Origin: an uncultured Lachnospiraceae bacterium
GTDB taxonomy: Bacteria; Bacillota; Clostridia; Lachnospirales; Lachnospiraceae
Direction: 5' to 3'
NCBI GenBank assembly: GCA_910586315.1
Contig: CAJUIP010000045.1
Location: 1-22,533 of the forward strand
Length of the DNA: 22,533 nucleotides
Shown here: one piece after another, positions 6,272 through 15,500 of the stretch
How the letters are laid out: each line of letters starts with the position of its first letter
Numbering within the stretch: the first letter of the stretch is position 1
Position numbers and translations under genes: made by a program
The notes under the pieces: generated by a model
Told to the model about the DNA's origin: nothing
The model's database searches: none
What the model saw: only the letters and a program-made list of their open reading frames with translations

Positions 6272-6339
6272 CATGGGAAAGACCTTCTTTCATCTCACTT
6301 TTATGCATTAACGTAACAAGGTCTTTCCCATGAAAAAAG
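6265..6339. repeat. 22-bp perfect inverted repeat
   Basis: The bases at 6265-6286 (C, six T, then CATGGGAAAGACCTT) are exactly complementary to 6318-6339, with a 31-base loop. The structure abuts the terminator of the minus-strand cell-wall-binding gene and contains T-runs in both directions, so it may act as a second, bidirectional terminator. It could also be a remnant of a small palindromic element. Confidence 0.6.
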
Positions 6340-6366
6340 AATGGGTACATAGATTTGTTGTACCCA
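6333..6366 (-). terminator. Terminator of the cell-wall-binding repeat gene
   Basis: Minus-strand GGGTACA, 9-base loop, TGTACCC (6343-6365), followed by ATTC and a run of six T (complement of 6333-6338). It lies about 50 bases after the stop at 6418. Confidence 0.75.
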
Positions 6367-6417
6367 CTCTTTGAAACGATTCTGATTTATTGCTGCTGCC
6401 GGTGCGACACCTCCAGC

Positions 6418-7452
6418 CTATTCGGTCTCACTGTCTATATCCACATAACCTTCTGTAGACGGGATAGTAAAGCTCACTTCCTGTCCGGGATTGTTTACTT
6501 TCATGGAAATATCCATCACGTATTTTATGGTCTCGCTCTCTTTGCTCTCTGTATCCGTCACAATGATATCCATATCCATGTACATCTTCTGGCTTGTATA
6601 ATAGCCGTTTTCATCAATGACAGCCTCCCCGTTGGAAGCGTTAATGACATAAGACATATCCATTCCAAGATCAGAAAAACTCGTTCCGCCCATCAGCTCC
6701 TCCAGATAACGGTTCAGGGCGCCGGCGTTATTATCAAAGGTCAGGATAGTTTTATTTCCTTCTTCCCTCATCCGGAGATTATTAATGAAAGAAGTATCCA
6801 CTTCCATTACATCTATATTGCTGCTGGCTTCTTTCAGGGCTTCCTCCATGGGCATCGCCTGCTTTATCTTCATTCCCATCATGTCTGCATAATAGTATCC
6901 GTTCGTATAGAACATATTGAGAGGCATATCGCTTCCCAGCATATTCATGCTTCCCTCTGCTGTAAACTCCAGGTTTCCGGTCCTGGCGCCGCGAAGCTTC
7001 AGATTCAGATTCATTCCCATATCCATGGACGTGCCATCTGCATTCATAGAAATCTTATAATCCGCATCCACATCCATACTGTCAAGGCTGTTGTTCTTTT
7101 TCTGAGCTTCCTCATACACAGCCAGAGCCCTGCTGTCATTATTGGTCCTGATTGCGACTTCTTTCTTCTGAACCACACCATTCACTGCCCAGGCGCCGTT
7201 CTCGTCGATTTCGTATCCGTCTGCCTGGGGAGTGTTGGTAATCGCATAGCCTTTACTGTTGAAATAGTAGCACTCTGCCGAACCGTCGTTATTACCGTCT
7301 ACCCACTGCCATCCATCCTTGTAATAGGAGCCGTCTTCTGTCTCATACCACCAGCCGTTCATATCCAGATGCCATTCACCGGCCAATGAAGTAAAAGACA
7401 GCATCAAAGCAGCCGGAATCGCTGTCAACAATACTTTCTTCCACATTCTCAT
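6418..7452 (-). CDS. Secreted protein with cell-wall-binding repeat and lipoprotein-like C-domain
   Basis: This 344-residue exported protein has a signal peptide at residues 1-24 (Lys-rich start, hydrophobic core, SLA before Gly25). Residues about 25-90 hold a tryptophan/glycine/tyrosine-rich choline-binding-type repeat (MNGWWYETEDGSYYKDGWQWV ... YYFNSKG). Such repeats hold proteins on the Gram-positive wall. The remaining ~250 residues are rich in Met, Asp and Asn, with alternating beta segments (KISMNADGTSMDMGMNLNLK, YTNGYYYADMMG). They resemble the beta-sheet lipoprotein-like domains seen in DUF6612/LprG-like Firmicute proteins. No catalytic motif is visible. The start has AGGAGG 8 bases upstream; a promoter and terminator frame it as a single gene. 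A sensing or wall-carrier role is possible but unproven. Confidence 0.75.
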   Translation of the reverse strand: MRMWKKVLLTAIPAALMLSFTSLAGEWHLDMNGWWYETEDGSYYKDGWQWVDGNNDGSAECYYFNSKGYAITNTPQADGYEIDENGAWAVNGVVQKKEVAIRTNNDSRALAVYEEAQKKNNSLDSMDVDADYKISMNADGTSMDMGMNLNLKLRGARTGNLEFTAEGSMNMLGSDMPLNMFYTNGYYYADMMGMKIKQAMPMEEALKEASSNIDVMEVDTSFINNLRMREEGNKTILTFDNNAGALNRYLEELMGGTSFSDLGMDMSYVINASNGEAVIDENGYYTSQKMYMDMDIIVTDTESKESETIKYVMDISMKVNNPGQEVSFTIPSTEGYVDIDSETE

Positions 7453-7496
7453 ACAAAAAACCTCCTCTTAAAAAAAGTTTCCAACCTACTTTTCTG

Positions 7497-7525
7497 ATTA
7501 TATCAAATATTCAGACAGCAAACAA
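7497..7525 (-). promoter_or_regulatory. Promoter of the cell-wall-binding repeat gene
   Basis: Minus-strand TTGTTT (complement of 7520-7525), 17 bases, perfect TATAAT (complement of 7497-7502). The leader is about 38 bases and includes AGGAGG (complement of 7461-7466). Confidence 0.8.
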
Positions 7526-7590
7526 GTTTTTTCTCAAAACATTTTAGCGTGAAAAGCCATTCCCGTCTCCGGCTTCCGGTTTCAAAAACA

Positions 7591-8757
7591 TCAGACATAA
7601 GATTGCTCCACCTGTACCACAGCAAAATAGTTTTCCCACTTTTCCTCTACCAGTGATTCAATTCCCATTTTCACGCTCTCATTGGATGTTTCAAACCCAT
7701 ACGGCACTACTGCGTCGAAGATGAGATTGGTGTGGGTCGGTCCCTGTACCATGCGGAAATCATGAATGGAAACGCCGGGAAACTTTTCCGCAATCTTATC
7801 TGCCACAGCCCGTTTCATCTCTGTAACTTTCGCATTGTCCACTTCAATGGGATCCATATGTATGACGGCCTCGCACCCCAGCTTATGGTTTAATTCCTTT
7901 TCAATCCTGTCTATTACATCGTGTATTTCAAAAATATCACTGTTTCCCGGAACCTCCCCGTGAAGAGAAATCATCCGTCTTCCCGGGCCATAATCATGGA
8001 CAACCAGATCATGAATCCCTATGATTTCCGGATGCGCCATGACGGTTCCCTTAATTTCCTCCACAAACTCATGGGAAGGCGGCTCACCCAAAAGCGGATT
8101 TAAGGTATCCTTCGCCGCGCTGTACCCTGCAAACAGTACAAACCCGGCCACCAGGCAGCCGCACCATCCATCAATATTCACAGATGTCACATGAGTGACC
8201 GCCATGGAAATCAAAACGGCTGTAGTCGCAACGGAATCGCTGAGACTGTCCATGGCCGTGGCCTTCATGGCTTCGGAATCAATTTTCTTTCCCACAGAGC
8301 GGTTATAATAACACATATACATTTTCACACAGACGGACGCCACCAGAATTGCCACTGAAACAAGCTCTGTCTCCACAGGCTCCGGTGTGCGGATTTTTTC
8401 AATGGATGTCTTTAAAAGTTCAAATCCCATGAGAATAATCACCATGGAAACCCCAAAGCCAGACAGGTATTCAATACGTCCATGTCCAAAGGGATGGCCT
8501 GCATCGGCTTTCATTCCGGAAAATTTGAACCCCACCAGAGTAATCAAAGAGGAACCTGCATCCGAAAGGTTATTGAATGCATCCGCGGTGATTGCAATGG
8601 AGCCACTTATGACACCCGCTATATATTTTCCAAGAAAAAGCAGAATATTCAGACTAATTCCCACAATGCTGCACAGCATTCCGTAAGAACGCCGAACGTT
8701 TTGATCTTCATATTTTTCCCTGTCTTTCATAAATAATCTGGATAACACTGTAATCAT
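7591..8757 (-). CDS. Cation diffusion facilitator, probable manganese exporter
   Basis: This 388-residue inner-membrane CDF antiporter expels divalent metal in exchange for protons. Six transmembrane segments span about 27-210, followed by a cytoplasmic metal-binding-like domain (about 215-300) and a further C-terminal extension. The transport site reads Asn62-x3-Asp66 in TM2 (ADAFNNLSD) and Asp170-x3-Asp174 in TM5 (MDSLSD). This N-D-D-D set is that of the MntE/MneP manganese exporters, unlike the His-containing sites of zinc CDFs. The HPFGHGR loop (88-94) is also conserved. A weak AAAGG precedes the start. It lies downstream of rpoC behind a hairpin. No manganese riboswitch or MntR-like site was recognised upstream. 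The metal assignment rests on the motif only. Confidence 0.85.
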   Translation of the reverse strand: MITVLSRLFMKDREKYEDQNVRRSYGMLCSIVGISLNILLFLGKYIAGVISGSIAITADAFNNLSDAGSSLITLVGFKFSGMKADAGHPFGHGRIEYLSGFGVSMVIILMGFELLKTSIEKIRTPEPVETELVSVAILVASVCVKMYMCYYNRSVGKKIDSEAMKATAMDSLSDSVATTAVLISMAVTHVTSVNIDGWCGCLVAGFVLFAGYSAAKDTLNPLLGEPPSHEFVEEIKGTVMAHPEIIGIHDLVVHDYGPGRRMISLHGEVPGNSDIFEIHDVIDRIEKELNHKLGCEAVIHMDPIEVDNAKVTEMKRAVADKIAEKFPGVSIHDFRMVQGPTHTNLIFDAVVPYGFETSNESVKMGIESLVEEKWENYFAVVQVEQSYV

Positions 8758-8796
8758 AACCAGTTACCTTTTCTGACTCCTTATAATATGATGAGA

Positions 8797-8824
8797 CTGG
8801 GGTCAAAAAACATTTTGACCCCAG
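8797..8824 (-). terminator. Hairpin after rpoC
   Basis: Perfect 12-bp stem CTGGGGTCAAAA / TTTTGACCCCAG around a 4-base loop, 37 bases past the rpoC stop. There is no following T-run beyond the stem's own. Its GGGTCAAAA/TTTTGACCC ends recall the repeat arms at 20525-20579. Confidence 0.65.
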
Positions 8825-8861
8825 CCGTAAAACATCTATTCGTAACCGTTTAGCCCCGCAT

Positions 8862-11800
8862 CTATTCCTGTGTATCATCCTCGTTGAGAATGATTTCTTC
8901 AGCCTCGCCGATGGGAGCGTCCTCCTCCGGCTGCAATACCGGAATTTCCTCTACTTCCTCTTCTTGTTCTTCTATCTCATCTGTGCCGAGGCGGATATCA
9001 CGATAACGCTTCATACCCGTACCTGCCGGAATCGGCTTACCAATGATAACATTCTCCTTAAGGCCGATCAGATGGTCCACTTTACCGTTAATGGCTGCTT
9101 CCGTCAGGACCTTTGTGGTCTCCTGGAAGGATGCCGCGGATAAGAAGGAATCCGTAGCAAGGGACGCTTTTGTGATACCAAGCAGTACCTGTTTCCCCTC
9201 CGCAGGCTTCTTTCCCTCTGCAAGCAGAGCCTCATTCATCTCGTTGAAGTCCAGAACATCCATGGAAGTTCCCGGAAGGACCTCAGAATCCCCGCTCTCC
9301 TCCACGCGGATTTTCTTAAGCATCTGATGAACAATCATCTCAATGTGCTTATCGTTGATCTCCACGCCCTGTAACCGGTACACACGCTGTACCTCACGGA
9401 GCATGTAATTCTGGACAGCACGAACGCCTTTGACCTTTAAAAGATCATGGGGATTGATGCTTCCCTCTGTCAGAACGTCTCCAGCCTCAAGAACCTGACC
9501 GTCCAGTGCCTTGATTCTGGAACCGTAAGGAATCAGATACGTCTTGGAATTTCCGGTCTCCTGGTCCGTAACGATAATTTCACGTTTTTTCTTTGTGTCT
9601 TTAATTGTAGCAACCCCGCCGAACTCTGCAATAATGGCAAGTCCCTTGGGCCGCCTTGCCTCGAAAAGCTCCTCTACACGGGGAAGACCCTGTGTAATAT
9701 CGCCGCCGGCAACGCCGCCTGTATGGAACGTACGCATCGTAAGCTGTGTACCGGGCTCACCGATGGACTGTGCCGCAATGATGCCGACAGCCTCGCCGAC
9801 CTGAACCGGCTGTCCGGTAGCCATGTTGGCCCCGTAGCACTTTGCACATACGCCGATGTGGCACTTACAGGTCAGTACATTACGAATCTTTACGGTATTT
9901 CTTCCCTGCTTCTCCAGCACCTTGACCACTGCTGCCGCACGCTTCGGCGTACACATATGATTGGCCTTCACAACCACTTCTCCCGTATCCGGATCCGTGA
10001 TCGTTTCCGCAATATATCTTCCTGTCAGACGCTCTTCCAGACTCTCAATCGTCTCTTTCCCGTCAGAGAACCCGGATATTTCCATAAACGGAATCTCTTT
10101 GCCCTCACAGCAGTCAATCTCACGGATAATCAGATCCTGGGAAACGTCAACCAGACGCCTTGTCAGGTAACCGGAGTCGGCAGTACGGAGGGCCGTATCG
10201 GACAGACCTTTACGGGCGCCATGGGCAGAAATGAAATACTCCAGTACGTCGAGTCCTTCACGGAAATTAGACTTAATCGGAAGCTCGATGGTATGACCGG
10301 TCGTATCCGCCATCAGGCCGCGCATGCCTGCAAGCTGCTTAATCTGCTTATCGGAACCACGGGCTCCGGAGTCAGCCATCATAAAGATATTATTATACTT
10401 ATCCAGTCCTGTGAGCAGGTCATGGGTCAGCTGGTCATCCGTCTCTTTCCAGGTATCAATCACTTCCTTATAGCGCTCTTCCTCTGTGATTAAACCACGG
10501 CGGAAGTTCTTGGCAATCTTGTCAACCGTCGCTTCCGCATTGGCAAGAAGCACCTTTTTCGATTCCGGAACCGTCATGTCGTGAATGGATACCGTCATGG
10601 CCGCTCTGGTGGAATATTTATAGCCAATGGCCTTAATGTCGTCAAGGGTAATCGCTGTCTGCATTGCCCCGTGGGTATTGATAACTTTTTCAAGAATCTG
10701 CTTGAGCTGTTTCTTCTTAACTAAGAAATCAATCTCCGGCTTTAACTCATTTTCGGGAATACTTCTGTCCACAAAGCCGAGGTCCTGCGGAATAATTTCA
10801 TTAAACAGGATACGGCCCACCGTGGTTTCCACGATGCCGCTCTTCTCTGTACCATTGATGGTCTTTGTGATTCTTACCTTAATTCTCGCATGGAGCGTAA
10901 CGGCTCCGTTCTCATATGCCAGAATTGCTTCGTTCGGGTTCTTGAAGAATTTTCCCTCACCCTTTGCGCCAGGTCTTTCCTGTGTCAGATAATAAATACC
11001 AAGTACCATATCCTGAGAGGGAACGGCCACCGGACCTCCATCAGAGGGCTTCAGTAAGTTGTTGGGAGAAAGCAGAAGGAATCTGCACTCCGCCTGCGCC
11101 TCCATGGAAAGCGGAACGTGTACGGCCATCTGGTCACCGTCAAAGTCGGCGTTGAAGGCAGTACAAACAAGGGGATGAAGCTTAATCGCCTTACCCTCTA
11201 CCAGAATCGGCTCGAATGCCTGGATGCCAAGCCTGTGCAGGGTAGGAGCACGGTTTAACATAACGGGATGCTCTTTAATTACATCCTCCAGCACATCCCA
11301 GACCTCCGTCTGAAGACGCTCTACCATCTTTTTTGCATTTTTAATGTTATGAGCGGTTCCATTGGCCACAAGCTCCTTCATAACGAAAGGCTTGAACAGC
11401 TCAATAGCCATCTCCTTGGGAAGGCCGCACTGGTAAATCTTAAGCTCCGGCCCGACAACAATAACGGAACGTCCGGAATAGTCCACACGTTTTCCCAGAA
11501 GGTTCTGGCGGAAACGTCCCTGTTTTCCCTTTAACATATCGGAAAGGGACTTTAACGCACGGTTTCCGGGACCTGTCACAGGTCTTCCGCGTCTTCCGTT
11601 GTCGATTAAAGCATCGACGGCTTCCTGAAGCATACGTTTCTCGTTGCGGACGATGATGTCCGGTGCGCCCAGTTCCAGAAGTCTCGCAAGACGGTTATTG
11701 CGGTTGATGATTCTTCTGTATAAATCATTTAAGTCCGAGGTGGCAAAACGGCCGCCATCAAGCTGTACCATGGGGCGGATATCCGGCGGAATTACCGGAA

Positions 11801-12512
11801 TCACGGTCATAATCATCCACTCCGGTTTATTGCCGGAATGAAGGAATGCCTCAACCACTTCCAGACGTTTGATAATTCTTGCTCTCTTCTGTCCGGAGGA
11901 ATCCTTTAAAGCTCTTCTGAGCTCCTCGGAGTCCTTTTCCAGATCAATATCCTTTAAAAGCTCCTGAATAGCCTCGGCGCCCATTCCGACACGGAAAGCG
12001 CCATAACCATATTTTTCAACCGCATCGCGGTACTCCTTTTCAGAGAGCACCTGCTTTAACTGGAGCCCTGTCGTTCCGGGATCCAGTACAATATAGGAAG
12101 CAAAATACAAAACCTTTTCCAGGACTCTCGGAGAAATGTCCAGAATCAGTCCCATACGGCTCGGGATACCCTTAAAATACCAGATGTGGGAAACCGGGGC
12201 CGCCAGAGCAATATGGCCGATACGCTCACGGCGCACGCTTGCCTTCGTTACCTCAACGCCACAGCGGTCACAGATAACGCCCTTATATCTGATTTTTTTA
12301 TATTTACCGCAGTGACACTCCCAGTCCTTGCTCGGCCCGAAAATTCTTTCACAGTACAGGCCGTCTTTCTCCGGCTTCAATGTACGGTAGTTGATAGTTT
12401 CGGGCTTTTTCACCTCACCGTGGGACCATTCCAGGATTTTTTCCGGAGAAGCAAGTCCGATACGGATTGCGTCAAATGTCATCGGCTGATAAGTTTCATT
12501 TGTCTCAGGCAT
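8862..12512 (-). CDS. rpoC: DNA-directed RNA polymerase subunit beta'
   Basis: The beta' subunit of RNA polymerase forms the clamp and catalytic centre with beta. The product is 1216 residues, normal for clostridia. The N-terminal zinc site has Cys66, Cys68, Cys81 and Cys84. The catalytic magnesium motif NADFDGDQM is at 454-462. The trigger-loop/bridge-helix region follows (GEPGTQLTMRTFHTGG), as does a second Cys-rich zinc site (CTCKCHIGVCAKC type). The C-terminus is acidic (EEQEEEVEEIP...). GGGAG lies 8 bases before the start. Only 19 bases separate it from rpoB, so both are one transcript. In most Firmicutes rpsL follows; here the next gene is a CDF exporter. Confidence 0.98.
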   Translation of the reverse strand: MPETNETYQPMTFDAIRIGLASPEKILEWSHGEVKKPETINYRTLKPEKDGLYCERIFGPSKDWECHCGKYKKIRYKGVICDRCGVEVTKASVRRERIGHIALAAPVSHIWYFKGIPSRMGLILDISPRVLEKVLYFASYIVLDPGTTGLQLKQVLSEKEYRDAVEKYGYGAFRVGMGAEAIQELLKDIDLEKDSEELRRALKDSSGQKRARIIKRLEVVEAFLHSGNKPEWMIMTVIPVIPPDIRPMVQLDGGRFATSDLNDLYRRIINRNNRLARLLELGAPDIIVRNEKRMLQEAVDALIDNGRRGRPVTGPGNRALKSLSDMLKGKQGRFRQNLLGKRVDYSGRSVIVVGPELKIYQCGLPKEMAIELFKPFVMKELVANGTAHNIKNAKKMVERLQTEVWDVLEDVIKEHPVMLNRAPTLHRLGIQAFEPILVEGKAIKLHPLVCTAFNADFDGDQMAVHVPLSMEAQAECRFLLLSPNNLLKPSDGGPVAVPSQDMVLGIYYLTQERPGAKGEGKFFKNPNEAILAYENGAVTLHARIKVRITKTINGTEKSGIVETTVGRILFNEIIPQDLGFVDRSIPENELKPEIDFLVKKKQLKQILEKVINTHGAMQTAITLDDIKAIGYKYSTRAAMTVSIHDMTVPESKKVLLANAEATVDKIAKNFRRGLITEEERYKEVIDTWKETDDQLTHDLLTGLDKYNNIFMMADSGARGSDKQIKQLAGMRGLMADTTGHTIELPIKSNFREGLDVLEYFISAHGARKGLSDTALRTADSGYLTRRLVDVSQDLIIREIDCCEGKEIPFMEISGFSDGKETIESLEERLTGRYIAETITDPDTGEVVVKANHMCTPKRAAAVVKVLEKQGRNTVKIRNVLTCKCHIGVCAKCYGANMATGQPVQVGEAVGIIAAQSIGEPGTQLTMRTFHTGGVAGGDITQGLPRVEELFEARRPKGLAIIAEFGGVATIKDTKKKREIIVTDQETGNSKTYLIPYGSRIKALDGQVLEAGDVLTEGSINPHDLLKVKGVRAVQNYMLREVQRVYRLQGVEINDKHIEMIVHQMLKKIRVEESGDSEVLPGTSMDVLDFNEMNEALLAEGKKPAEGKQVLLGITKASLATDSFLSAASFQETTKVLTEAAINGKVDHLIGLKENVIIGKPIPAGTGMKRYRDIRLGTDEIEEQEEEVEEIPVLQPEEDAPIGEAEEIILNEDDTQE

Positions 12513-12531
12513 GAACGGTACTCCCTTCTAT

Positions 12532-15500
12532 TTATTTGTCATTATCAGAATAGTCGTCGTCGATGTAACTGTCATCTTCCTCCGGCTCGTCGATATAATC
12601 ATCCTCTTCAGAATCCACCAGCTCGCCGTCCTTAAATTCCTGTTTCTGGAATCCAAAGCTGCCGAAGGACTCTTCTTTTTCCTCGTAGCGTCTGTCGCCT
12701 TCAATAATGGAACGTAAATCAAGGTCGCTGTCCGCATAATCAATGTTCTCGGACATCTCCACCTCTTCTCCATTGTCACGCAGCACCCGCACATCCAGTC
12801 CGAGTGACTGGAGCTCCTTTAAGAGTACCTTGAAGGACTCCGGGATACCCGGTTCCGGAATATTCTCACCCTTAATAATCGCCTCGTAAGTCTTCACACG
12901 TCCAACCACATCGTCGGATTTCACCGTCATGATCTCCTGCAAGGTATAGGAAGCACCATAAGCCTCCAGAGCCCAAACCTCCATCTCACCGAAACGTTGT
13001 CCGCCGAACTGGGCTTTCCCTCCCAGAGGCTGCTGGGTAACCAGAGCGTATGGTCCGGTGGAACGGGCGTGAATCTTATCATCCACAAGATGGTGGAGCT
13101 TCAGATAATGCATGTGGCCTATAGTAGTGGGGCTGTCGAAGTATTCGCCGGTCCGGCCGTCACGGAGCAGTACCTTACCATCTCTCTGAATCGGAACTCC
13201 CTTCCAGAGCCCCCGATGCTCCAGATGTTCTCCAAGATATTCCATTACCTCGGGCCTGAGCAAATCGCCATATTTCTCCTGGAATGCGCTCCATTCCATA
13301 TTAACGTAATCATTGGCAAGTTCCAGCGTATCCTGAATATCGTCTTCATTCGCGCCGTCGAAAACCGGGGTCGATACATTAAAGCCAAGGGCTTTTGCAG
13401 CAAGGCTTAAGTGAATCTCAAGCACCTGTCCGATATTCATACGCGACGGCACGCCCAGGGGATTTAACACGATATCAAGCGGACGGCCGTTCGGTAAAAA
13501 CGGCATATCCTCGACCGGAAGCACACGGGACACAACACCCTTGTTGCCATGACGTCCGGCCATCTTATCGCCAACGGAAATCTTACGTTTCTGAGCAATA
13601 TAAATTCTTACGGACTGATTCACGCCGGGAGCCAGCTCATCGCCGTTCTCTCTCGTGAATACCTTGGCATCTACGATAATCCCGTATGCACCGTGAGGTA
13701 CCTTTAAGGAAGTATCGCGAACCTCTCTTGCCTTCTCACCAAAAATGGCGCGCAGCAGTCTCTCCTCGGCAGTCAGCTCGGTTTCTCCCTTTGGAGTCAC
13801 CTTGCCCACCAAAATATCACCGGCACGTACTTCTGCACCGATACGGATAATTCCTCGCTCATCCAGATCTTTCAGAGCGTCCTCGCCCACGCCCGGAACA
13901 TCTCTCGTGATCTCTTCCGGCCCCAGCTTGGTATCACGGGCCTCCGCCTCATACTCCTCAATATGGACGGAAGTATAAACATCATTCTGAACCAGTTTTT
14001 CACTCAGCAGAACGGCGTCCTCGTAATTGTAGCCCTCCCATGTCATAAAACCAATCAGCGGGTTCTTTCCAAGGGCAATTTCACCGTCTTTCGTGGACGG
14101 ACCGTCTGCAATTACCTCGCCCTTTTCCACATGATTTCCCTTAAATACAATGGGTTTCTGATTGTAGCAGTTACTCTGATTGCTCCTCTTAAATTTAGTC
14201 AGATGGTAAACATCTCTGTTTCCATCGGCATCTCTCTTAATAATGATCTCATTGGATGCGGAGCGCTCAACGACGCCCGCGTTTCTGGCCACCACGCATA
14301 CGCCGGAGTCAACGGCGGCCTTTCCTTCAATACCGGTTCCGACAACGGGAGCCTCTGTGGAAAGAAGCGGTACAGCCTGACGCTGCATATTAGAACCCAT
14401 CAGAGCACGGTTGGCGTCGTCATTCTCCAGGAACGGAATCATAGAGGTTGCCACAGAAAACACCATCTTCGGAGATACGTCCATCAGGTCGATGGATCGT
14501 TTCTGGAAGGAAGAAGTTTCTTCGCGGAAACGTCCGGAAATATTGTTATGAACAAAATGACCATTTTCGTCCAGAGGTTCGTTGGCCTGCGCCACAATAT
14601 AGTTATCTTCTTCGTCGGCTGTCAGATAAACCACCTCGTCGGTTACCTGCGGGTTCGCCGGATCGGATTTATCAACCACGCGGTAGGGAGCCTCGACAAA
14701 GCCGTAGGGATTCACCCTGGCATACGTCGCAAGGGAATTGATCAGACCGATATTTGGACCTTCAGGAGTCTCGATCGGGCACATACGTCCATAATGGGTA
14801 TAGTGCACATCCCGCACCTCAAATCCGGCACGCTCTCTGGAAAGGCCTCCGGGGCCCAGTGCGGAAAGACGTCTCTTGTGAGTCAGCTCAGAAAGCGGGT
14901 TGTTCTGGTCCATAAACTGAGACAGCTGGGAACTTCCGAAAAATTCCTTTACAGCAGCCGTCACAGGCTTGATATTGATTAAGGACTGGGGAGTAATTCC
15001 CTCCATATCCTGCGTGGTCATTCTCTCTCTTACCACACGCTCCATTCTGGAAAGGCCAATACGGTACTGGTTTTGTAATAATTCCCCAACCGCACGGATG
15101 CGGCGGTTGCCCAGATGATCAATATCATCTTTTGTACCGATTCCGTACTCCAGATGCATATTATAATTAATGGAAGCAATAATATCTTCCTTCGTAATGT
15201 GCTTCGGAATCAGGTCATGAACGTTGCGGCGGATGACAGCCTTTAACTGCTCCTCGTCCATATCCCCTGATTTTGCCAGAATATCAGCCAGCACCGGGTA
15301 GAATACTAACTCTGTCACGCCGGCCTCTTCCGGTTTAAAGTTCACATAAGAAGCCAGATCTACCATCATGTTAGAAAGAACTTTCACAGTTCTTTCTTCC
15401 GTCTGAATCCAGACATAGGGAACAGCGGCATTCTGGATGGCGGTCGCCTGCTCCTTGGAGAGTGGCTTTCCGGCCTCTGCCAGAATTTCACCGGTGGTGG

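Noticed and set aside
6355..7389. 344-codon plus-strand frame opposite the cell-wall-binding repeat gene
   Set aside because: It is antisense to a gene with signal peptide, promoter, Shine-Dalgarno and terminator; the translation is His/Ile-rich and unlike a protein family.
9447..10493. 348-codon plus-strand frame opposite rpoC (and similar at 13963-14982 opposite rpoB)
   Set aside because: Long antisense frames are expected opposite strongly biased codon use in rpoB/rpoC; no start signals.
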